A stretch of DNA of 64,000 nt from JBLUOA01 sp048060095 (GTDB lineage: Bacteria; Pseudomonadota; Alphaproteobacteria; Rhodobacterales; Rhodobacteraceae), in assembly GCF_048060095.1 (NCBI RefSeq), contig NZ_JBLUOA010000001.1, positions 682,001-746,000 on the forward strand. The letters run 5' to 3'. Positions 57,957 through 64,000 of the stretch are shown in pieces (positions within the stretch are counted from its first letter, which is position 1; every line of letters starts with the position of its first letter). The notes under the pieces were generated by a model. It saw only the letters and a program-made list of their open reading frames with translations. It searched no databases and was not told the DNA's origin. Both the position numbers and the translations under genes were made by a program.

Positions 57957-59390
57957 ATGGAGATGCCAGCCCCCGACCAATCGATCCTGTCCCGCAAGGC
58001 GCAGATCGTGGCGAAGTTGCGCTCTGTTCTGCCTGCTGACGCGGTGATCGATGCGGAAGAAGAGGTGCGCGTTTACGAATGCGATGCCCTGACCGCCTAT
58101 AAATGCCCGCCGCTTTGTGCCGTTCTGCCTGCGGATACTGAAGAAGTCTCCGCCGTTCTGAAACTGTGTTCGCAAGAAGGCGTGCCGGTCGTGCCGCGCG
58201 GGTCTGGCACATCGCTTGCCGGTGGGGCGCTGCCGACCGAGGATTGTGTGATCCTTGGCGTTGCGCGGCTGAACGAGGTTCTGGAAACCGACTATCCAAA
58301 CCGGATCATCCGGGTGCAAAGCGGGCGCACGAACCTTAGCGTCACCGGCGCGGTGGAGGAGGACGGGTTCTTCTACGCCCCCGATCCGTCAAGCCAGCTT
58401 GCCTGCGCGATTGCCGGGAATATCGCAATGAACTCCGGCGGTGCGCATTGTCTGAAATACGGCGTGACGACCAACAACCTGCTGGGTGTCACGATGGTGA
58501 TGATGGATGGTGAAGTGGTTGAGATTGGCGGCGGGCATCTGGACGCCGGCGGGCTTGATATACTTGGCCTGATCTGTGGCTCTGAAGGGCAGCTTGGCGT
58601 CGTGACAGAGGCGACGCTGCGCATCCTGTCCAAACCCGAAGGCGCGCGGCCCGTTCTGATGGGCTTTGACAGCAACGAAGTTGCGGGCGCCTGCGTTAGC
58701 GACATCATTAAGGCCGGTGTTCTGCCGGTCGCCATCGAATTCATGGACCGGATGCTGATTGGCGTGTGCGAGGAGTTCGCCGGGGCCGGATACCCGGATT
58801 GCGAGGCGCTGCTGATCGTCGAGGTCGAAGGCAGCCCGGAAGAGATTGATTTTCAACTGGAAAAGATCAAGGCAATCGCAAAACGCCACAACCCGGTAGA
58901 ACTGCGCGAAGCCGAAAGCCCGGACGAGGCTGCCCGCATCTGGGCCGGTCGCAAGGCCGCATTCAGCGCGATTGGGCGGGTGTCGGATTATATGTGCCTC
59001 GACGGGACGATCCCGGTGTCGAACCTGCCTTACGTCTTGCGCCGGATCGGAGAGCTTTCCAAGCAATACGGTCTGCGGGTTGGAAACGTGTTCCACGCGG
59101 GCGACGGCAACATGCACCCGCTGATCCTTTATGATGCCAACAAACCCGGCGATCTGGAAACCTGTGAGTCGATGGGCGCGGACATTCTGCGTTTGTGCGT
59201 CGAGGCGGGGGGCTGTCTGACCGGAGAACACGGCGTCGGCGTCGAAAAGCGCGATCTGATGTATGACCAGTTCAGCGCGGATGACATTGAGTTGCAACTC
59301 AAGGTGAAAGACGTTTTCGATCCGGGCTGGTTGCTGAACCCGGCAAAGGTGTTTCCGTTGAAGGCATCAGAAGGACGGCGGGTCGCGTGA
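57957..59390 (+). CDS. glcD: Glycolate oxidase subunit GlcD
   Basis: A 477-residue FAD-linked oxidase of the vanillyl-alcohol-oxidase fold that oxidises glycolate (or D-lactate) to glyoxylate and passes electrons to GlcF. VVPRGSGTSLAGGALPTED near 77-95 binds the FAD pyrophosphate. NSGGAHCLKYGVTTNNLLGV near 160-180 and HAGDGNMHPLILYD near 380-394 are family marks, and the C-terminal GEHGVGVEKR is present. AGGAGAG precedes the ATG. It is the first gene of glcDEF. Confidence 0.95.
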   Translation: MEMPAPDQSILSRKAQIVAKLRSVLPADAVIDAEEEVRVYECDALTAYKCPPLCAVLPADTEEVSAVLKLCSQEGVPVVPRGSGTSLAGGALPTEDCVILGVARLNEVLETDYPNRIIRVQSGRTNLSVTGAVEEDGFFYAPDPSSQLACAIAGNIAMNSGGAHCLKYGVTTNNLLGVTMVMMDGEVVEIGGGHLDAGGLDILGLICGSEGQLGVVTEATLRILSKPEGARPVLMGFDSNEVAGACVSDIIKAGVLPVAIEFMDRMLIGVCEEFAGAGYPDCEALLIVEVEGSPEEIDFQLEKIKAIAKRHNPVELREAESPDEAARIWAGRKAAFSAIGRVSDYMCLDGTIPVSNLPYVLRRIGELSKQYGLRVGNVFHAGDGNMHPLILYDANKPGDLETCESMGADILRLCVEAGGCLTGEHGVGVEKRDLMYDQFSADDIELQLKVKDVFDPGWLLNPAKVFPLKASEGRRVA

Positions 59391-59449
59391 AGGCGGAGTG
59401 GGTCAGGGGGCCTTCTGCCCCCTCTTGCCACAGGCGGCAATTCACCCCC

Positions 59450-59474
59450 GAGGATATTTTCAGAAAGATGAAAC
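59450..59474 (+). repeat. Dispersed intergenic repeat, copy C
   Basis: GAGGATATTTTCAGAAAGAT followed by GAAAC. It is a divergent copy of the family at 30900 and 38749, sharing the start and the AAGATGAAAC end. It lies 60 bases after glcD and only 10 bases before the glcE start codon. Confidence 0.55.
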
Positions 59475-59483
59475 GAGGGTCAT

Positions 59484-60632
59484 ATGCGACCGGAGAGTGA
59501 AACGGAACTGGCCGAAGCTGTGCGGAGTGCGAATGGCCCCCTGCGCTTGCAGGGTGGCGGCACGCGCCCGATCGGAAACCCGGTTTCGGGGGAGGTTTTG
59601 GAGTTGTCCGGGTTGTCCGGCATCACGCTTTATGAGCCGGGTGCACTGACGATGGTGGCGCAGGCGGGCACGTCGCTTGCTGAGGTTCAGGCGGCGTTGG
59701 CGGCGGAAGGCCAACGGCTGGCGTTTGAGCCGATGGACCATCGTGGATTGCTCGGGACTACCGGTGAGCCGACGATTGGCGGTGTCGTCGCCGCGAATAT
59801 ATCGGGGCCGCGCCGGGTGCAGGTCGGCGCGTGCCGGGACTTCTTGTTGGGGGTGCGGTTTGTCGATGGTAGCGGCACGGTCATCAAGAACGGTGGCCGG
59901 GTGATGAAGAACGTCACGGGCTACGATCTGGTGAAGCTGCTTTGCGGTTCATACGGCACGCTCGGCGCGTTGAGCGAGGTGTCGTTCAAGGTGTTGCCGA
60001 AGGTCGAGGTTGCGGGATGTCTGAAACTGGCCGGATTGACCGTGGCGGAGGCGGTTGCCGCGCTGTCGCGGGCGCTCGGCTCACCCTATGAGGTGTCGGG
60101 CGCGGCCCATGCCCCCGCCGGGCCTGATGGGGAGGCGGTGACGCTGATCCGGCTTGAGGGGTTTGCGGATTCGGTTGCTTATCGTGGTGGTAAGCTGCGG
60201 GAATCGCTGACGGGGTTTGGCGATACCGAGCTTGACCTCGATACAGGGCGGGTTGAGGCGCTTTGGCGCTGGGTTGGTGATGTTGAGGCGTTTCACTTGG
60301 GGCAGGGCGATGTTTGGCGCATATCGGTGAAACCCTCGGACGGGTCGGAGGTTGTGTCGCGCCTGCCCGACGCCGGAATCGTGATGGATTGGGGCGGCGG
60401 GCTGATATGGGCGGAGGTTGCGGCAGGAACCGACATTCGCGCAAAGCTTCGCGGGGTTCCGGGTCACGCGACTTTGATCCGGGCGGATGATGAGATGCGA
60501 ACAAAGCTTGGCGCATTTCAGCCGGAGGCCGCACCGCTTGCGAAGATCAGCGCGGGCCTGCGGGCGAAGTTCGACCCGCGGGGGATACTGAACCCCGGCC
60601 TGATGGCCCCGGTCGAAGGGGTTTCGGCATGA
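59484..60632 (+). CDS. glcE: Glycolate oxidase subunit GlcE
   Basis: A 382-residue FAD-binding subunit. LRLQGGGTRPIG near 20-32 and PTIGGVVAANISGPRRVQVG near 95-115 bind FAD, and KNVTGYDLVKLLCGSYGTLG follows. It pairs with GlcD in the oxidase. It ends as ATGA with an 18-codon ORF that fills the space to glcF. Confidence 0.94.
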   Translation: MRPESETELAEAVRSANGPLRLQGGGTRPIGNPVSGEVLELSGLSGITLYEPGALTMVAQAGTSLAEVQAALAAEGQRLAFEPMDHRGLLGTTGEPTIGGVVAANISGPRRVQVGACRDFLLGVRFVDGSGTVIKNGGRVMKNVTGYDLVKLLCGSYGTLGALSEVSFKVLPKVEVAGCLKLAGLTVAEAVAALSRALGSPYEVSGAAHAPAGPDGEAVTLIRLEGFADSVAYRGGKLRESLTGFGDTELDLDTGRVEALWRWVGDVEAFHLGQGDVWRISVKPSDGSEVVSRLPDAGIVMDWGGGLIWAEVAAGTDIRAKLRGVPGHATLIRADDEMRTKLGAFQPEAAPLAKISAGLRAKFDPRGILNPGLMAPVEGVSA

Positions 60633-60685
60633 GTGGTTTTGACCGGGCACCGACAGGCCCCATAGAAAACAATCTGGGGCGCTGA
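60629..60685 (+). CDS. Putative 18-residue ORF between glcE and glcF
   Basis: ATG 60629 overlaps the glcE stop (ATGA) and reads MSGFDRAPTGPIENNLGR to a stop one base before the glcF ATG. There is no separate ribosome site. It fills the gap exactly and would hand ribosomes from glcE to glcF. It may be a coupling device or chance. Confidence 0.3.
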   Translation: MSGFDRAPTGPIENNLGR

Positions 60686-60686
60686 C

Positions 60687-62012
60687 ATGCAAACTCACTT
60701 CACCGAAGAGCAGTTGAAAGACCCCGGCCTGAACCGCGCAAACGAAATTCTGCGGAGCTGCGTTCATTGTGGGTTTTGCACCGCGACCTGCCCGACTTAT
60801 CAGGTGCTGGGGGATGAACTCGACTCCCCGCGCGGGCGCATTTATCTGATTAAGGATATGCTGGAGAAGGGCCGCCCGGCAGATGCGAAAACGGTCAAGC
60901 ACATTGACCGCTGTCTTAGCTGCCTTGCCTGCATGACGACCTGTCCGTCGGGTGTGCACTACATGCATCTGGTAGACGAGGCGCGCGCATATATTGAGCG
61001 GACGTATAAGCGGCCTTTCAGCGACCGGGCGCTGCGGTGGGTGCTGGCGCGAATATTGCCCTATCCGATGAGATTTCGGTTGGCGCTGGTCGGGGCGAAG
61101 ATTGGCCGACCGTTTGCGCGACTGATGCCAGATGCCCGCCTGCGCGCGATGCTTGAGATGGCGCCGAAGAAAATCCCACCCGTTAGTCGCAACGACGATC
61201 CGCAGGTGTTTCCGGCGGAGGGCGCGCGCAAGAAGCGTGTCGCACTGATGACGGGGTGTGCGCAGAAGGCGCTGAATACGGATATTAACGACGCGACGAT
61301 CCGACTGCTGCGGCGGTTTGGCTGCGAGGTTGTGATTGCCAAAGGCATGGGGTGTTGCGGCGCACTGGTTCACCACATGGGCAAGGAAAGCGAAAGCCAC
61401 GCAGCGGCGGCCAAGAACATCCATGCGTGGATGGCCGAAAAGCGGAGCGACGGGCTGGATGCGATTGTCATCAACACGAGCGGTTGCGGCACGACGGTAA
61501 AGGATTACGGCCATATGTTCCGCAATGACCCGCTCGCGGCGGATGCGGCGGTGGTGTCGGAATTGGCGATGGATGTGTCCGAATTGTTGATGGAGCTTGA
61601 TCTGCCGGAGAGCGCGGATCAGGGCGCGCGCGTCGCCTATCACGCCGCCTGTTCGCTGCAACATGGCCAGCAGATCAAATCGCACCCGAAGACGCTGCTA
61701 AAGCGGGCCGGATATGAGGTGGTGGAGCCTGCTGACAGCCATCTGTGCTGCGGCTCGGCCGGCACCTACAACCTGATGCAACCTGAGATTTCGCAAAAGT
61801 TGAAAGCTCGTAAAATCAAGATGTTGGAGGCGAAATCGCCCGACATCATCGCGGCGGGCAATATCGGGTGCATGATGCAGATCGGGTCGGGGACCGGAGT
61901 ACCGATTGTGCATACGGTCGAATTGCTGGATTGGGCGACGGGCGGGCCAAAACCGCCAGCGCTGTCACAAACCGGTGCAGACAGGCCACCAGAGGTACCG
62001 ATCCTACGTTAA
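60687..62012 (+). CDS. glcF: Glycolate oxidase iron-sulfur subunit GlcF
   Basis: A 441-residue electron-transfer subunit. Two [4Fe-4S] motifs stand at CVHCGFCTATCP near residue 27 and CLSCLACMTTCP near 77. Two CCG domains follow, with MGCCGALVHHMG and LCCGSAGTYNLMQ. It takes electrons from GlcD/E to the quinone pool at the membrane. The length is normal. Confidence 0.95.
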   Translation: MQTHFTEEQLKDPGLNRANEILRSCVHCGFCTATCPTYQVLGDELDSPRGRIYLIKDMLEKGRPADAKTVKHIDRCLSCLACMTTCPSGVHYMHLVDEARAYIERTYKRPFSDRALRWVLARILPYPMRFRLALVGAKIGRPFARLMPDARLRAMLEMAPKKIPPVSRNDDPQVFPAEGARKKRVALMTGCAQKALNTDINDATIRLLRRFGCEVVIAKGMGCCGALVHHMGKESESHAAAAKNIHAWMAEKRSDGLDAIVINTSGCGTTVKDYGHMFRNDPLAADAAVVSELAMDVSELLMELDLPESADQGARVAYHAACSLQHGQQIKSHPKTLLKRAGYEVVEPADSHLCCGSAGTYNLMQPEISQKLKARKIKMLEAKSPDIIAAGNIGCMMQIGSGTGVPIVHTVELLDWATGGPKPPALSQTGADRPPEVPILR

Positions 62013-62070
62013 GTTAGCCTTAATCTTGCCGCATCTCTCGGCTACCGATAGAAAAGGTTTCGGAGGATTC

Positions 62071-62886
62071 ATGCGCGCGATTGCCTTATTTATTATTCTG
62101 TCGCTGGGGCTTGCTTTGCCGTCTGCGGCGGATGAGATGACCCCGCTTCGTCAACTTGTCACCGGTGATGATAGCCGAGGGTGGGAGGCCGTGGGCCGCT
62201 TGAATATCGCTGGGCGCGGCATGTGCACCGGGGCGCTGATCGCGCCTGATCTGGTTCTGACGGCGGCGCATTGCCTTTATGACAAGGACACGCGGCAGCT
62301 TGTTGATCCGACAAAAATCGAATTTCTCGCCGGTTTGCGCAATGGCCGTGCCTCTGCCTATCGCTGGGTACGCAACGCGGTTGCCCATCCGGCCTATGTG
62401 TTTGAGCCGGAAGGCCGCCCGCAGGTGCGCAATGACCTTGCGTTGCTGCGGCTGGAACAGCCGATTCAAAACGGATCGATTCAGCCATTTGAAACCGATA
62501 CGCGGCCCGCGAAGGGCGCCGAAGTTGGCGTTGTCAGCTATGCGCACGATCGGTCGAACACGCCAGCCTTGCAGGAAACCTGCCATGTGCTGGCGCGGCA
62601 GATCGGAACATTGGTTCTGTCCTGCGACGTTGATTTTGGATCGTCCGGCGCGCCGGTTTTTGTCGTCGAAGATGGTGTCGCGCGGATCGTGTCCATCGTT
62701 TCGGCCAAAGCAGAGTTGGGCGAACGCCGGGTTGCGCTGGGCACGGCGCTTGAAGGCCCGCTAGAAGTTTTGATGCAGGAACTCGCCGCGTTGCCGACGA
62801 TGCCACAGGCCCGTGCGCCCGTTGTTCAACGCCTAAGCCACGGCACTACGCGAAGCGGCACAGGGGCCAAATTCCTGCGCCCTTGA
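62071..62886 (+). CDS. Exported trypsin-like serine protease
   Basis: A 271-residue secreted or periplasmic protease of the S1/V8 type. Residues 1-20 are the signal peptide (LSLGLALPSAAD). The triad is His in VLTAAHCLYD, Asp in VRNDLALLRLEQP and Ser in CDVDFGSSGAPVFV, a GSSGAP variant of the usual GDSGGP, with the final Gly replaced by Ala. Disulfide cysteines flank His and Ser. ATG 62071 follows GGAGG. There is no PDZ domain, so it is not DegP-like. Confidence 0.85.
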   Translation: MRAIALFIILSLGLALPSAADEMTPLRQLVTGDDSRGWEAVGRLNIAGRGMCTGALIAPDLVLTAAHCLYDKDTRQLVDPTKIEFLAGLRNGRASAYRWVRNAVAHPAYVFEPEGRPQVRNDLALLRLEQPIQNGSIQPFETDTRPAKGAEVGVVSYAHDRSNTPALQETCHVLARQIGTLVLSCDVDFGSSGAPVFVVEDGVARIVSIVSAKAELGERRVALGTALEGPLEVLMQELAALPTMPQARAPVVQRLSHGTTRSGTGAKFLRP

Positions 62887-62902
62887 ACGTATAAAAATTG
62901 GC

Positions 62903-62930
62903 CTTGAAAGCCTGAAATCCCCTCCTATCT
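62903..62930 (+). promoter_or_regulatory. Heat-shock (RpoH-type) promoter of hsp20
   Basis: CTTGAA (62903-62908) with TTG at 62904-62906, then 17 bases, then CCTATCT (62924-62930). It matches the alphaproteobacterial RpoH pattern TTG-N17/18-CYTATVT as I recall it. It ends about 97 bases before the hsp20 start. Confidence 0.6.
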
Positions 62931-63026
62931 TTTTTGTATCCGGATGCCAGATATGGGTCCGGTTCTGCAAGAAACGCCTGTCCATGATGGAAGGCAAACC
63001 TGTTGTCGCTCAAAGGAGGATGACCC

Positions 63027-63491
63027 ATGAGAGCTTTTGATTTCGCACCGCTTTACCGTGCATCTGTCGGTTTCGACCAAATGGCAGACCTGATGGATCG
63101 TGTGTTGACGAACGATGTCAGCCAGACGACCTACCCCCCTTATAACATTGAGAAAACCGCTGACGACGCTTACCGCATATCGATTGCGGTGGCTGGTTTC
63201 TCTGACGATGATCTGTCGGTCGAAGTTCGTGATAGCGCATTGATCGTGTCCGCCCGCAAGGAAGACACCGACGCCGAAGATCGCACTTACCTGCACCGTG
63301 GCATCGCGACCCGCGCGTTTGAACGACGCTTCCACCTTGCCGACCACGTGCGCGTAACGGGTGCAAGCCATGCCGACGGTATGCTGCATATCGACCTCGT
63401 GCGCGAAGTGCCCGAAGCGCTGAAGCCGCGCCGGATCGAGATCGCGAAAAGCGAACCCGTCGAAGCCAAGGCGATTGAATCGAACAGCTAA
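63027..63491 (+). CDS. Small heat-shock protein, Hsp20/IbpA family
   Basis: A 154-residue holdase chaperone. MRAFDFAPLYRASVGFDQMA is the IbpA-like start. The alpha-crystallin domain covers about 35-130 (YNIEKTADDAYRISIAVAGF, ATRAFERRFHLADHVRVTGA), with a C-terminal extension after it. AAGGAGGAT precedes the ATG. A heat-shock promoter and a terminator frame it as a single-gene unit. Confidence 0.93.
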   Translation: MRAFDFAPLYRASVGFDQMADLMDRVLTNDVSQTTYPPYNIEKTADDAYRISIAVAGFSDDDLSVEVRDSALIVSARKEDTDAEDRTYLHRGIATRAFERRFHLADHVRVTGASHADGMLHIDLVREVPEALKPRRIEIAKSEPVEAKAIESNS

Positions 63492-63516
63492 GGCTGGATC
63501 GATTATAAGAAGATGA

Positions 63517-63543
63517 AAGGCGCGCTTCGGTGCGCCTTTTTTA
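63517..63543 (+). terminator. Terminator of hsp20
   Basis: AAAGGCGC (63517-63524) and GCGCCTTT (63533-63540), extended by a G-T and a C-G pair, close on a TTCG tetraloop and are followed by T's to 63543. It lies 26 bases after the hsp20 stop. Confidence 0.9.
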
Positions 63544-63601
63544 TGTGCCACGCAATTGACGCCCTGTTGGGTTTTGCGGCACTGTCGCGCGGATTTAATC
63601 A

Positions 63602-64000
63602 ATGGTTGGCCCAGTGACGAAACCCTTTCTGATCCTGCAGTTGCGCCCGGAAACCGAAGCGTCTGACGATGAATATGCGGCCATCCTGCGAAAAGGTGGC
63701 CTGAGCGCGGAGCAGACTCACCGCATAAGGCTGGATCAGGAACCGGTGACGGATGACCTTGATCTGTTGGACTACGCCGGTGTGATTGTCGGAGGCGGCC
63801 CCGGCTGTGTGAGTGACTCCGACAGTGCGAAAAGCAATCTGGATCGTCAGATTGAACAAGGTGTTATGGGGCTGATGCCAGAGATCACCGCCCGCGATCT
63901 GCCATTTATGGGCTGTTGCTACGGGATCGGTATTCTTGGTCACCATCTTGGCGCTCCCGTCACGAAAGAACGGTATAGCGAACCCGTCGGAACCGCTGAC
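63602..64000 (+). CDS. Class I glutamine amidotransferase (partial, cut by window end)
   Basis: The first 133 codons of a GMP-synthase-like glutamine amidotransferase; no stop before position 64000. The oxyanion/glycine loop GVIVGGGPGCVSDSD is at 60-74, and the nucleophile is Cys106 in PFMGCCYGIGILGHHLG. The His/Glu of the triad lie beyond the window. ATG 63602 is used; GTG 63614 (MTKPFLIL) is an alternative. In relatives such stand-alone proteins (GuaA amidotransferase-like) have unknown partners. Confidence 0.85.
   Translation, partial: MVGPVTKPFLILQLRPETEASDDEYAAILRKGGLSAEQTHRIRLDQEPVTDDLDLLDYAGVIVGGGPGCVSDSDSAKSNLDRQIEQGVMGLMPEITARDLPFMGCCYGIGILGHHLGAPVTKERYSEPVGTAD

Noticed and set aside
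60081..61685. A 534-codon open frame on the minus strand opposite glcE and glcF
   Set aside because: Arg/His/Pro/Gln-rich shadow with no family features; GlcE and GlcF motifs are on the plus strand.
62881..62900. CTTGAACGTATAAAAATTGG as a second heat-shock promoter
   Set aside because: The CTTGAA overlaps the protease stop codon and no -10 of the right type lies 17 bases on; the site at 62903 fits better.

Overview
The window looks like chromosomal DNA of an alphaproteobacterium of the order Rhodobacterales (Roseobacter/Rhodobacter type). The grounds are high GC, a separate F0 ATP synthase cluster atpI-B-E-G-F with a b' subunit, a MipZ-type division ATPase, the order ffh / chorismate mutase / rpsP / rimM / trmD / rplS / rpmE, a DUF5928-type glycosyltransferase and many TRAP and ABC uptake systems. 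This placement is inferred from gene content only. No rRNA, tRNA, CRISPR array, prophage or insertion sequence was seen.

Layout. 1-1530: a taurine-type ABC binding protein (minus strand) and a non-coding stretch. 1531-15090: a catabolic and transport island. An RpiR-family regulator is divergent from N-formylglutamate amidohydrolase, a TRAP transporter (dctQ, dctM, dctP), a glutamine-synthetase-like gamma-glutamyl ligase, an aldehyde dehydrogenase and an iron-type alcohol dehydrogenase. A spermidine/putrescine-type ABC transporter follows, whose last permease has an odd C-terminal tail. The enzymes together suggest gamma-glutamylation of an amino alcohol (ethanolamine-like), its oxidation, and release of glutamate plus an amino acid. 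15106-16644: a sulfatase-fold phosphonate monoester hydrolase/phosphodiesterase. 16804-20249: a SitABCD-type manganese/iron importer behind paired Fur-family operators. 20367-21989: an exported triple-repeat (PPC-like) protein.

22061-28298 (minus): mipZ, then rpmE, rplS, trmD, rimM, two very small ORFs, rpsP, chorismate mutase, a GNAT acetyltransferase and ffh. 28457-33265: an AT-richer membrane protein, LysR plus EamA exporter, UspA, a 24-residue membrane peptide, ArsR, a small unknown protein and a GcvA-like LysR. 33413-35973: the F0 ATP synthase genes. 36175-41288: a FadR-type GntR regulator, an OmpA lipoprotein, an Ada-like repair protein, endonuclease III, a PfkB-family kinase and a sulfotransferase. 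41437-49993: glycosyltransferase, HIT protein, an ABC ATPase without a visible permease, a zinc-finger protein, DNA polymerase I, a WYL regulator, VOC protein, hydroxypyruvate isomerase-like protein and DUF1285. 50065-56804: a MoxR / DUF58 / DUF4159 / large membrane protein operon. 56808-57871: two envelope proteins. 57957-62012: glycolate oxidase glcDEF. 62071-64000: a trypsin-like protease, Hsp20 behind a heat-shock-type promoter, and a glutamine amidotransferase cut by the window end.

Observations that go beyond gene calling: the gamma-glutamyl pathway cluster; an identical long-spaced palindrome (TTGGT-N11-ACCAA) in front of both the GntR gene and glcD, 21 kb apart, suggesting that this regulator controls glycolate oxidation; a dispersed intergenic repeat (GAGTATTTTTGGCAAGATGA-type); the PotC-like permease with an extra membrane helix and a repeated tail; and several tiny coupled ORFs missed by standard length cut-offs.
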